41,311 nt of DNA. It comes from Sphingomonas sp. SRS2 (lineage in GTDB: Bacteria; Pseudomonadota; Alphaproteobacteria; Sphingomonadales; Sphingomonadaceae). The stretch spans positions 1 to 41,311 of the forward strand of contig NZ_LARW01000050.1 of NCBI RefSeq assembly GCF_000971055.1. The letters run 5' to 3'. Under the pieces are notes generated by a model, which made no database searches, was not told the origin of the DNA, and saw nothing but the letters and a program-made list of their open reading frames with translations. The translations under genes were made by a program, and so were the position numbers. Of the stretch, positions 25,644 through 34,077 are shown piece after piece. Numbering within the stretch: position 1 is the first letter of the stretch; every line of letters starts with the position of its first letter.

Positions 25644-28121
25644 ATGGCCTATCTGAACTATTTCGGGCAGACGATGCCCACGACGCCGTGGTCGTCCAAC
25701 GTCATCACCGGCAGCACGTCGGCCGGAAGTGCCGGCACCACGCTCTACGGCACCGCAGGCAGCGACAATATCGAGCCGAAGGCGGTGTTGAACCTCGCCG
25801 GGGGCGCGGGCAGCGATGGCTATCAATATGTCACGACGGCAACCCGGGTGAACGAACTGGCGGGGCAGGGCACCGACACGCTGTTCGTGATCAACGACTA
25901 TGCCATGCCCGACAATGTCGAAAATTTGACGATCTGGTATGCACGCGCCGTCATCGGCAACAGCCTTGGCAATCTGATCATCGGCAGCAGTGGCAGCCAG
26001 ACGATCAACGGTGGGGGCGGTAACGACCTGTTGCAAGGAAAGGGCGGCAATGACGTTTTCCGGTTTGACGCCGGCTCGGGCCATGACGTCATTTCGGACT
26101 TCGTCACGTCAGGCAGCGACGCTGACATGGTGCGGCTGGCGGGTTATGGCCACTATACCAGCCTGGCGCAAATCAAGGCGGCGATGACACAGAGCGGCGG
26201 CGACGTGATTCTCCAGCTCGATGGCGACGATGCAATAAAATTCACCGGACGAAGCATCGCCGATTTCCAAGAATCGAATTTCGAGCTGGGCATCGACCGC
26301 AGCATATTAAAGCTCACCTTCAACGAGGATTTCGACTCGCTGAGCCTGTGGAACGGTGCGACAGGCGTCTGGCGGACAAATTTCGGCAATGACTATAATC
26401 CGGACGCATTGAGCACGCGGACGCTCAACGACGAGCGCGAAATATATATCGATCCGATGATGAAGGGGACGGGTGTCAGCCCGATCGGTGTCAGCCCCTT
26501 CTCGCTCAGCAACGGCGTGCTGACCATCACCGCCTCGCCGACGCCCGAGCATTTGCGGCCTGTGCTCTACGACATGGATTATGTGTCGGGCCTGCTGACG
26601 ACACGTCAGAGCTTTGCGCAGCAATATGGCTATTTCGAAGCGCGCATGGACGTGCCCGATGGCAAGGGTATGTGGCCGGCATTCTGGCTATTGCCCGCCG
26701 ATGGCGACTGGCCGCCCGAAATCGACGTGATGGAGAATTATGGCGGGGCGCAAACGAGCTTCACCGTGCACAGCGATGCGAGCGGCACGCATAGCGAGGC
26801 CTATGCGTTCGATTTCGATCCGAAGGTCGCCCAAGGCTTTCACACCTACGGCGTGCTGTGGAGCGAGGAGAAGATCGTCTGGTACCTCGACGGCGTCGAG
26901 ATTTATGAACAGCCTACGCCGCCCGATCTGCACAAGCCGATGTATATGCTCCTCAACCTCGCCGTGGCCAAGGAGGCCGCACTCGGCATGACCGGGGAAG
27001 TGAAAATCGACTATGTGCGCGCCTATACGGTCGATCCCGCTCTCGCGAATGTCCAGAACCTGATCGGCAGTTCGGCCGACGACCGCTATACCGTCACCTC
27101 GAGCGGCGACCGGATCACCGAGCTCGCGGGGGGCGGGGTGGACAGCGTGACGGCCAGAGCCGACTATGTCCTGCCGGAGAATATCGAAAAGCTGACCCTG
27201 ACGGATAACGCGGTCAGTGGCACCGGCAACGCCTCGGCAAACAGCATCACCGGCAATGTGCTCGACAACCGGCTTAGCGGGCTCGGCGGCAACGACACGA
27301 TCAACGGCGGCGGCGGGGCAGACCTGATGACCGGCGGCGCCGGCAACGACAGCTATTATGTAGATCATTCCGGCGACCGGATCGTAGAGCAGGCTGGAGA
27401 GGGGACCGACAACGTCTCCGCCTCGGTGAATTACACCCTGTCGGCAAACGTCGAAAATCTGACGTTGACGGGAAGCGCGCTGCGCGGCGCCGGCAACGAC
27501 GGCGCCAACTCGATCACCGGCAATGCCGCGAACAACGAATTGCTGGGCGGCGGCGGCAATGACATGCTCAAAGGTGGCGCGGGCGCCGACCGGATGATCG
27601 GCGAAACTGGCAATGACAATTATTATGTCGATGCCGCGGGCGATATGGTCATCGAACTATCCGGCGAAGGCACCGACAACGTCTTTTCGTCGATCGATGC
27701 GCTCCTCGCGGCGAATGTGGAGAATCTTACGCTGACGGGCGCCGCCCTGCGCGGTGCCGGCAACGATCGTCCCAATGCCCTGACCGGAAACGGACTCGAC
27801 AATATCCTTGACGGGCTGGCGGGTAACGACACGCTCAAGGGCAATGCCGGCGCCGACGGGCTGAACGGCGGCGGTGGAAATGACCGTCTTTCGGGCGGGG
27901 CCGGCAGCGACCGGTTCATCTTCGAAATGGGCTTCGGCAAGGACGTCATCGATGATTTCGATATCAGCCAGGACAGGATCGACTGGAGCGCGCTGGCCGC
28001 CGCCGATATCCTGCCGGTGATCAGCGCGACCAGCGTCGGTTCGCTCGTCAGCTTCGGATCAGATAGTATCAGCTTCCTGGGCGTCGCGCCCGAGCAACTG
28101 CTCGAGCACGACATATTCTAG
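25644..28121 (+). CDS. secreted GH16 beta-glycanase with RTX calcium-binding repeats
   Basis: Predicted extracellular polysaccharide hydrolase of 825 residues. An N-terminal RTX-like block (about 35-160, with NGGGGNDLLQGKGGNDVF) precedes a GH16 catalytic domain (about 222-462). That domain has the motif EIDVMEN, with nucleophile Glu359, Asp361 and acid/base Glu364, plus YGYFEARMDVPDGKGMWPAFW. The C-terminal half holds three further repeat blocks, each a VENLTLTG-type beta module followed by GGxGxDxLxGGxGxD nonapeptides. It ends in a short hydrophobic motif and lacks an N-terminal signal peptide, as expected for type I secretion. The architecture resembles ExsH/PlyA-type glycanases that trim bacterial exopolysaccharide. 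The substrate (a beta-glucan or the cell's own sphingan-like polymer) is inferred only. No type I secretion genes are nearby. Confidence 0.9.
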   Translation: MAYLNYFGQTMPTTPWSSNVITGSTSAGSAGTTLYGTAGSDNIEPKAVLNLAGGAGSDGYQYVTTATRVNELAGQGTDTLFVINDYAMPDNVENLTIWYARAVIGNSLGNLIIGSSGSQTINGGGGNDLLQGKGGNDVFRFDAGSGHDVISDFVTSGSDADMVRLAGYGHYTSLAQIKAAMTQSGGDVILQLDGDDAIKFTGRSIADFQESNFELGIDRSILKLTFNEDFDSLSLWNGATGVWRTNFGNDYNPDALSTRTLNDEREIYIDPMMKGTGVSPIGVSPFSLSNGVLTITASPTPEHLRPVLYDMDYVSGLLTTRQSFAQQYGYFEARMDVPDGKGMWPAFWLLPADGDWPPEIDVMENYGGAQTSFTVHSDASGTHSEAYAFDFDPKVAQGFHTYGVLWSEEKIVWYLDGVEIYEQPTPPDLHKPMYMLLNLAVAKEAALGMTGEVKIDYVRAYTVDPALANVQNLIGSSADDRYTVTSSGDRITELAGGGVDSVTARADYVLPENIEKLTLTDNAVSGTGNASANSITGNVLDNRLSGLGGNDTINGGGGADLMTGGAGNDSYYVDHSGDRIVEQAGEGTDNVSASVNYTLSANVENLTLTGSALRGAGNDGANSITGNAANNELLGGGGNDMLKGGAGADRMIGETGNDNYYVDAAGDMVIELSGEGTDNVFSSIDALLAANVENLTLTGAALRGAGNDRPNALTGNGLDNILDGLAGNDTLKGNAGADGLNGGGGNDRLSGGAGSDRFIFEMGFGKDVIDDFDISQDRIDWSALAAADILPVISATSVGSLVSFGSDSISFLGVAPEQLLEHDIF

Positions 28122-28138
28122 GATTTGTACGCCGCCGA

Positions 28139-28486
28139 TCAGTCCTTCGCGGCGACGATGATGATCTCGACCTTGTAATCGGGCGTAGCGAGCCTGGCCT
28201 CGCCGGTGGCGCGGGCAGGGGCCTCGATGCCAGCGATCCAAGGATCCCACACCGCGTTCATCTCCGCGAAGTCGGCCATGTCGGCCAGCCAGATCGTCGC
28301 GGACAGGAGGTTCGCCTTGCTGCTTCCAGCGCGGGCGAGCAGCGCGTCGATCTGATCGAGCACAGCCTGCGTCTGTTCGCGGACCGGTGCGCCCGGGGCC
28401 GCAACCTGACCAGCCAGATAGATGGTGTCGTTGTGAATGACCGCCTGGCTCATCCTGGGGCCGCTGTCGAGGCGGGTGATCGTCAT
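28139..28486 (-). CDS. RidA family protein (YjgF/YER057c/UK114)
   Basis: Small trimeric enzyme family that hydrolyses reactive enamines and imines. 115 residues from ATG 28486, which has an AAGGA ribosome binding site; an upstream in-frame start would run into the tRNA gene. Visible motifs are NDTIYLAGQVA, QTQAVLDQIDALL and the conserved Arg in APARATGEARL before KVEI. It ends 18 bp from the convergent glycanase stop. Whether it is true RidA or a paralogue with another substrate cannot be told. Confidence 0.85.
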   Translation of the reverse strand: MTITRLDSGPRMSQAVIHNDTIYLAGQVAAPGAPVREQTQAVLDQIDALLARAGSSKANLLSATIWLADMADFAEMNAVWDPWIAGIEAPARATGEARLATPDYKVEIIIVAAKD

Positions 28487-28505
28487 GGCTAATCCTTGAA
28501 AATGG

Positions 28506-28595
<90 letters not shown>

Positions 28596-28849
28596 GGGTG
28601 TTACGTCCCTTGGATTTTCTAGGTTTTCGCGTCAACTGGATTCGCGGCGCAGGAGACGGGGAGGAGTGTGGGGTCTTATTTGGACAGGAAATCCTCACAC
28701 AGGAGCCCGCACGGCGAGTACCCGCTATCGGTGGAAGTGGCTCTCAGATGAGATGTCGCCGATGCTCCTGTAACCGGCAGATCTTGGCCACTGCCCCCCC
28801 CCTTCGGTCCGATCTGGCGCGGAGTGTCGAAGAAGATCGAATTGCTGAC

Positions 28850-28886
28850 AGTCCGCTTTCGACAGGGTTTGGGTGGAAAGCGGACT
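28850..28886. repeat. perfect 11-bp inverted repeat
   Basis: AGTCCGCTTTC (28850-28860) and GAAAGCGGACT (28876-28886) are perfectly complementary across a 15-bp spacer. The core CCGCTTTC/GAAAGCGG is reminiscent of dispersed palindromes in sphingomonad genomes. No T run follows, so it is not an evident terminator. Confidence 0.55.
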
Positions 28887-28907
28887 TGCGTCAACGTAAG
28901 ATGCCCC

Positions 28908-29117
28908 ATGAAATACCAAGGCGGCGAACTTTCGGAAACGCAGATTGGTGCCGGAGTGGCGGCAATGACGGGGGAGTTTAGCGGAGGTAAGGTGATGACC
29001 GCTCTTGAGCAGGCAGGCGTGGCCTGGATCGTCCCCGCCGCGAACACGCTCATCGCTCGGGAGGTCAAGGCAGGCCGGATATATCGCGTCACGCGCGGGT
29101 TATATAGGCAGGCTTAA
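28908..29117 (+). CDS. hypothetical short protein with winged-helix-like C terminus
   Basis: A 69-codon frame starts MKYQGGELSETQIG and ends REVKAGRIYRVTRGLYRQA. The ending resembles the wing of small winged-helix DNA-binding proteins (basic segment, then G-R-G-L-Y). A GTG at 28824 would extend it through the inverted repeat. The ribosome binding site is weak. It may be the remaining 3' part of a larger regulator or a chance frame. No function is assigned. Confidence 0.3.
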   Translation: MKYQGGELSETQIGAGVAAMTGEFSGGKVMTALEQAGVAWIVPAANTLIAREVKAGRIYRVTRGLYRQA

Positions 29118-29320
29118 CGGCCGCTTTCAGGCACGGTGACTTGCTCCGGTGATACCGAACCCAGCAGATTTCACTCTGGTACTTCTAGATTTTTGGACTG
29201 GGTACTTTCAGATTTTGCCGGGGGCATCTGATTTTGCAGCCTACCGTCCGTGATACCTTGCATGGAACCGTTAAGGGTGAACGCAGGTATCTCCTGCACC
29301 ACGCCTCCCCCCGGGGGGCA

Positions 29321-30430
29321 TTACGATCGCAACTTCGATATGCTGGGCAACAACGTTTTGATCAACTCAGTAGCAGACCCGCCCGCCTCGATTTTGGCCT
29401 GCTCCAGCGAGATCGTCGTTTGTCCTTTGTTCAGAAACTGATTGCGTTCAGTATTAGCTAATATTTGTAGAAGATCGTCTCTACTATCATCAAGGTTGGG
29501 CACCAGCGCAACAGTCATTGCAACGTGCCTCTGCTCTATATTAGTTAGTTCGTTTTGAAAATATTTGATCTCTTCCAAGCCAACTTTGTAGAGGCGGAGG
29601 AAAAAGAAAGCAAAAACTTGGACAAGAACAACGATAGAGAGCCTTGGTATGAAGTGTAGAGCGTATTGAGTAGGGTCTTGTATCTGTCCCTCTCCTATGA
29701 CGAAATATAATAACAGAAGAAATCCGCCGATTGTGATGAATCCGCCGATAGCAAGGTTTACGTTTCCACGGAGGCCAAGTCTAGCAACTTCTGACGTTAT
29801 CCGCTCCTTTGTCTCTTCAAACAAATCAGACCAACTTGAAAACCGGATATTGTCCTCAAGTTTCGTTCTGAAATCGTGCTCCATCAAACGATATTTGTCT
29901 TCAACAGCGGTTTGGGCGACCCGCGTGCCTAACTCGGCGACGAGTTCATCTAACCGCTCCGGCGAGAGCCCTGGGCCCGCCGCGTCTGCATCTTTAGCGA
30001 GGCGTGAGATTTCGGCTCGCAAACGCGCCAGTTCGGCCAGAACGAACGGATTATGTTCCTCTGCGCTGAACTCTACCTTGGAAACTGTGAAATTTTCAGA
30101 GCGCTGAAGATATGAAACGACGGTCACTGTGCCAACGAGAAGCGCCCCGATGATCGTGATTATTCTGAACAAATCAGGTGCGCCCAAGATATCTGCAATT
30201 TGGGCAGCCGTATCACTGGCTGCCAACACAGACATCGCTGCGGTAACCATCGATGCGCCAAACAGTGCGAGTACTGCCGGTCTGCTTATAGGAGGTTTGA
30301 CTTCAGTATGCGTTTCGCGCTTTCTGAGTCGCTCTAGCGCCTCCGCTGCTCTCGACGACGATCGACCCGCGCTTTCTCGAATAATGGTTCGCGCCCGAGC
30401 GTCATCGAGTTCCGACCTGTCATTTGGCAT
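29321..30430 (-). CDS. accessory four-helix membrane protein, function unknown
   Basis: A 369-residue protein from ATG 30430 with a strong GGAGGGGA ribosome binding site. A basic, Ser/Arg-rich cytoplasmic start (1-48) leads to two hydrophobic helices (about 51-71 and 87-107). A long polar, probably coiled-coil region follows (120-215), then two more helices (about 223-245 and 259-279). The C-terminal segment contains LYKVGLEEIKYFQNELTNIE. I recognise no catalytic motif. Base composition is clearly lower in GC than the flanking core genes. It stands alone beside recombinase debris, which suggests horizontal acquisition. A role in defence or stress sensing is possible but purely contextual. Confidence 0.8.
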   Translation of the reverse strand: MPNDRSELDDARARTIIRESAGRSSSRAAEALERLRKRETHTEVKPPISRPAVLALFGASMVTAAMSVLAASDTAAQIADILGAPDLFRIITIIGALLVGTVTVVSYLQRSENFTVSKVEFSAEEHNPFVLAELARLRAEISRLAKDADAAGPGLSPERLDELVAELGTRVAQTAVEDKYRLMEHDFRTKLEDNIRFSSWSDLFEETKERITSEVARLGLRGNVNLAIGGFITIGGFLLLLYFVIGEGQIQDPTQYALHFIPRLSIVVLVQVFAFFFLRLYKVGLEEIKYFQNELTNIEQRHVAMTVALVPNLDDSRDDLLQILANTERNQFLNKGQTTISLEQAKIEAGGSATELIKTLLPSISKLRS

Positions 30431-30625
30431 CGTGTTCCCCTCCGCGACTAGAGCGTAGCGAACCGTGCCAGTGAGTCCAAGGGCGCTGCCCGTTTGTTAT
30501 GACCGTTTTGGGTATACTTCAATGATACAATCAGTGAGACTCAAATTGCGCCTTGATAGGGTTAACCAGATAGAACCTGGCCTTACACCATTTATATTCT
30601 ATACCTTATTGAGACAGGTGGAGCC

Positions 30626-30735
30626 ACGCTGGTTGGGTACGCGCAGGTAAGTTCGAAGGCCAGAGTATTGATATTCAGGTCGAACGGCTGACGAACGCTG
30701 GTTGCGAAAAGATATTTTTCCGAGAAGCGCTCCGG
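30626..30735 (+). pseudogene. frameshifted remnant of a serine recombinase/resolvase
   Basis: The translation LVGYAQVSSKA is followed, after a one-base frame change at about 30659, by QSIDIQVERLTNAGCEKIFF and then RE. Together they match the N terminus of resolvase/invertase serine recombinases, which typically read GYARVSTxxQSLDxQ, with the catalytic Ser in the VSS position. The rest of the catalytic domain and the DNA-binding domain are missing; the sequence after about 30735 is unrelated. It marks a decayed mobile element between the accessory membrane gene and mltB. The remainder of 30431-30875 is AT-richer and shows no other gene. Confidence 0.75.
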
Positions 30736-30875
30736 CACATCAACGAAGGACAGGCCGCGTCAGCGGAAGGCTGCCCATATCGCTGCTGCGCCCTGTCGTG
30801 CAAGCCGTGTGATCAAAGCATTTCACCAAGCAGGCGGCTTGTGGCAAGGCTGTCCCCCGAACCAAAGGGGATGGA

Positions 30876-31991
30876 ATGCGTAGCGGCTTGCGTGCGACGG
30901 CGATGGCCTTGGGACTGATGCTGGCGGCGGGGAGCGGATATCCATCCGGCGCGCAGACGATAGCGGGGGAAGGGCAGTCGTCCGACGATGCCGCGCAGAT
31001 CGTCGATATTCCAGCGCCCGCCGTCCCCACCGAAACCGCCAGTCTGCGCGCTTATATCGCCACGCTGCGCGATCGGGCGATCGGCATGGGTGTTTCCGCG
31101 ACGCTGTTCGATGCGACGCTGCCGACGCTCAATTTCAACGCCCGGGTGATCCGCCTCGACCGCGCTCAGCCCGGGGCGACCCCGGCGAGCGTCGCCACGC
31201 CGCCCGACTTCGCACCTTATCTGGCGAGCCATGTCGATCGGGTGCGGATCGGCATGGGCCGGTCGCGCTATGGCAAGCTGCGTCCGCTATTGATCGGCAT
31301 CGAGCAGAAGACCGGCGTGCCTGAGCAGATCATGCTGGCGATCTATGGCCATGAGACCGGCTATGGCACCTTCACGGGCAATTTCGACCTGCTGAGTTCG
31401 CTCGGCACGCTCGCTTATGAAGGACGGCGGCGCGAGCTTTTCGCCAACGAATTCCTTAATGCCCTGCTCCTGCTGCAGCGTGGCATCCCGCGCGATCAGC
31501 TCAAGGGCAGCTGGGCGGGCGCGACCGGCTATCCACAGTTCCTGCCGAGCGTCTACCTCCGCCTCGGCACCGATGGCGATGGCGACGGCAAGGCCGATAT
31601 CTGGCGCAGCGAGCCCGATGCGCTCGCCTCGATCGGCAACTATTTGCGCGAAGCGGGGTGGAAGCCGGGCGCTCCCTGGGGCGTCGCGGTGCGCGTGCCC
31701 GAAGGGATCGACCGGGCGGCGATCCGGTCGCCATTGTCGTCCCCACGCTGCCCGCGCGTTTTCGCGCGCCAGAGCCGCTGGCTCACCATCTCCGAATGGC
31801 GCGACAAGGGGGTGATGATGCTGAGCGGCACCGTGCCCGCCGAGGACGAACTGGCGACGCTGATCGAGCCCGACGGCAATGGCCGGACCGGCTATCTGCT
31901 GACCAGCAATTATCGTGCGATCCTCGATTATAACTGCTCCAACTTCTACGCGCTGTCGGTGGGCCTGCTCGGCGATGCGATCGTCCAGTAG
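30876..31991 (+). CDS. MltB-type lytic murein transglycosylase
   Basis: Periplasmic enzyme that cleaves the MurNAc-GlcNAc bond of peptidoglycan with 1,6-anhydro ring formation. 371 residues with an N-terminal signal peptide (about 1-26). Catalytic Glu160 is in AIYGHETGYGTFTG, and SWAGATGYPQFLPSVYL and GDGDGKADIW are typical of the SltB/MltB family 3. No lipobox is obvious, so it may be soluble. The 3' end overlaps rlpA by 17 bp, and the following two genes also act on cell wall. Confidence 0.93.
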   Translation: MRSGLRATAMALGLMLAAGSGYPSGAQTIAGEGQSSDDAAQIVDIPAPAVPTETASLRAYIATLRDRAIGMGVSATLFDATLPTLNFNARVIRLDRAQPGATPASVATPPDFAPYLASHVDRVRIGMGRSRYGKLRPLLIGIEQKTGVPEQIMLAIYGHETGYGTFTGNFDLLSSLGTLAYEGRRRELFANEFLNALLLLQRGIPRDQLKGSWAGATGYPQFLPSVYLRLGTDGDGDGKADIWRSEPDALASIGNYLREAGWKPGAPWGVAVRVPEGIDRAAIRSPLSSPRCPRVFARQSRWLTISEWRDKGVMMLSGTVPAEDELATLIEPDGNGRTGYLLTSNYRAILDYNCSNFYALSVGLLGDAIVQ

Positions 31992-32898
31992 GGCCGCCGC
32001 GCTGGCGCTGGCGCTGGTCCTGCTGCTGGCGGGTTGCGGCATTCCCCGACCCGAACAATCGTCGAGTCGCCCCGGCAAGCCCGCAAGGCCGACGGCGCCG
32101 GTGCGCCCGCAGGGGCCGGTCGCCGATTCGCCGGTGAAGATCGGCAAACCCTATCAGGTCGCCGGCGTCTGGTATTATCCCGCGGATGACAGCGATTATG
32201 ACGAGGTTGGGCTCGCCTCCTGGTATGGTGCGCAATTCCATGGCGGGCAGACCGCCAATGGCGAGCGATTCGACATGGATCGGTTCGGGGCCGCGCATAA
32301 GACGCTGCCCTTGCCCAGCTATGTCGAGGTGACGGCGATCGACAGCGGGCGGACGATCGTCGTCCGGATCAACGATCGCGGACCCTTCGTCGCCAACCGG
32401 ATTATCGATCTGTCGCGGCGGTCGGCACAGTTGCTGGGGGTCGAGCGTAGCGGCGTATCGCGCGTGCGCGTACGCCGGGTCTATCCCGCGGATGCCGACC
32501 GGCTGGCGCTGCGTTCGGGCCGGGCGGCGTCGGAGCGGCCCTATGCGACCAACTCCGACCTCGCCTTGCTGAGGCAGCGCCTCGCCGCGCGTCCGTCCGA
32601 TCCGGTCGCGCCGCCGCGCGTCGCCGCCGCGGTGCCGGTGGCGGCGGTGCCCGTCGGCGGCTGGTTCATCCAGCTGGCCGCGCTGAGCAGCCGCGACAAA
32701 GCCGAGGAGATCGCCGAATTTGTCGCAGGCCGGGTGGAGCAAGCCGGCTCGCTGTGGCGGGTGCGGATGGGACCCTATAAGAACGAGCCCGAGGCAACGA
32801 GCGCGCTGGCGCAGGTCCAGTCGGACGGCTATCAGGATGCCCGGCTGGTGTTCTTCGCCAGCAACAGCAAGATTCCAGAGGGAACGATACCACAATGA
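31975..32898 (+). CDS. rlpA: septal ring lytic transglycosylase RlpA family lipoprotein
   Basis: Outer-membrane lipoprotein that binds and trims septal peptidoglycan. From ATG 31975 (307 residues) the signal sequence ends in LLAGC with lipidated Cys21. The double-psi beta-barrel domain (about 78-160) contains GLASWYGAQFHGGQTANGE, VRINDRGPF and RIIDLSRRSA. A C-terminal SPOR domain (about 227-305) begins GGWFIQLAALS and should bind denuded glycans. It overlaps mltB upstream and the carboxypeptidase downstream (ATGA), so the three are translationally coupled. Confidence 0.93.
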   Translation: MRSSSRAAALALALVLLLAGCGIPRPEQSSSRPGKPARPTAPVRPQGPVADSPVKIGKPYQVAGVWYYPADDSDYDEVGLASWYGAQFHGGQTANGERFDMDRFGAAHKTLPLPSYVEVTAIDSGRTIVVRINDRGPFVANRIIDLSRRSAQLLGVERSGVSRVRVRRVYPADADRLALRSGRAASERPYATNSDLALLRQRLAARPSDPVAPPRVAAAVPVAAVPVGGWFIQLAALSSRDKAEEIAEFVAGRVEQAGSLWRVRMGPYKNEPEATSALAQVQSDGYQDARLVFFASNSKIPEGTIPQ

Positions 32899-34073
32899 CG
32901 CGCCGCAAGATCGCCCTGCTTCCCGCCATCCTCCTGCTCGCGGGGCTTCCCGCCCAGGCCGCCGCACCGGTGTTCGACACGCCCGCGCCGGTGGCCTTCA
33001 TCAAGGACCTGTCGTCGGGCGCGGTGCTCTACGCCAAGAACCCGGACCAGCGCATGCCGCCGGCATCGATGGCGAAGATCATGACGGTCTATGTTGCCTT
33101 CGACCTGATCCGGAAGGGGGAGCTGAAGCTCGACGCAATGGCGACCGTGCGGCCCGAGACCTGGAAGAAGTGGCATGGCCCATCGGCCGGGTCGACGATG
33201 TTCCTGTCACCGGGAGAGCAGGTCAGCGTCGCCAACCTGCTGTTCGGCATCGTCACCTTGTCGGGCAACGACGCCTGCGTGGTTCTGGCCGAGCATATCT
33301 CGGGCACCGAACAGGCCTTCATCGCGCTGATGAACCGCCGTGCCAAGGAAATGGGGCTGACCAACAGCCATTTCGGCACCTCGAACGGCTGGCCGGACGG
33401 CGGCGTGACCTATGTCAGCGCGCGCGATCTCGCCACCCTCGCCGAAAAGACGATCGAAGAGCATCCCAAGCTCTACAAGACCTTCTACAGCCGCCCGAGC
33501 TTTACCTGGGGCAAGACGATGGGCAGCGGCCAGGCGATCACCCAGGCCAATCGCGATCCGTTGCTGGGCCGCGTCGAGGGAGCCGATGGTCTCAAGACCG
33601 GCCATACGGAGGAAGCCGGCTATGGCTTCACCGGCTCGGCCGAGCAGAATGGCCGCCGCCTCGTCATGGTGCTGTCGGGCCTGACCGGCTTCAACCAGCG
33701 GATCGAGCAGTCGGTCAGCTTCATGAACTGGGGCTTTCGTGCGTGGCAGGCCAAGCCGCTCGTCGCCAAGGGCCGCAAGGTGCAGACCGCCGAGGTCCAA
33801 CAGGGCGACAGCCGCGAAGTAGGCCTTGTCGCACCGAAGAATCTGAGCGTCACCATTCCCGCAGGGCTCGGTTCCGATCTAAAGACCCGCGTGGTCTATC
33901 AGGGACCGATCAAGGCGCCGTTCAAGAAGGGCGATCATATCGCCGATCTGGTCGTCACCGGCCCCGACATGGTGCCGCAGAAGCTGCCGCTCGTCGCCGA
34001 CAGCGATGTCGGGGAAGCGGGCTTCTTCGACCGGATGATGGCTGGGCTGCGCTGGCTGTTCGGCCTCGCCTGA
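32895..34073 (+). CDS. D-alanyl-D-alanine carboxypeptidase (penicillin-binding protein)
   Basis: Low-molecular-weight PBP of the DacA/DacC type that removes the terminal D-Ala of peptidoglycan pentapeptides. 392 residues: a signal peptide (1-23), Ser58-x-x-Lys61 in PPASMAKIMTVY, Ser123-Gly-Asn125, and Lys234-Thr-Gly in GLKTGHTEEAGYGF. A C-terminal beta domain and a hydrophobic amphipathic anchor (MMAGLRWLFGLA) follow. All catalytic motifs are present. It is the third member of the mltB-rlpA-dac cell wall operon, with tmk four bases downstream. Confidence 0.95.
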   Translation: MTRRKIALLPAILLLAGLPAQAAAPVFDTPAPVAFIKDLSSGAVLYAKNPDQRMPPASMAKIMTVYVAFDLIRKGELKLDAMATVRPETWKKWHGPSAGSTMFLSPGEQVSVANLLFGIVTLSGNDACVVLAEHISGTEQAFIALMNRRAKEMGLTNSHFGTSNGWPDGGVTYVSARDLATLAEKTIEEHPKLYKTFYSRPSFTWGKTMGSGQAITQANRDPLLGRVEGADGLKTGHTEEAGYGFTGSAEQNGRRLVMVLSGLTGFNQRIEQSVSFMNWGFRAWQAKPLVAKGRKVQTAEVQQGDSREVGLVAPKNLSVTIPAGLGSDLKTRVVYQGPIKAPFKKGDHIADLVVTGPDMVPQKLPLVADSDVGEAGFFDRMMAGLRWLFGLA

Positions 34074-34077
34074 GGCC

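Larger units (their letters stand above)
28596..29320. other. accessory stretch with weak coding signal
   Basis: This 725-bp stretch between tRNA-Ser and the orphan membrane protein has no confidently recognised gene. It holds a run of nine C residues (about 28794-28802), an 11-bp inverted repeat (28850-28886) and one short plus-strand frame (28908-29117). Composition is uneven compared with the flanking core genes. It looks like decayed or horizontally acquired sequence. Confidence 0.45.

Noticed and set aside
26980-27960. Periodic GC-rich DNA that might look like a tandem repeat or CRISPR-like array
   Set aside because: The periodicity is explained by RTX nonapeptides and VENLTLTG modules in one continuous reading frame; spacing and conservation are at protein level.
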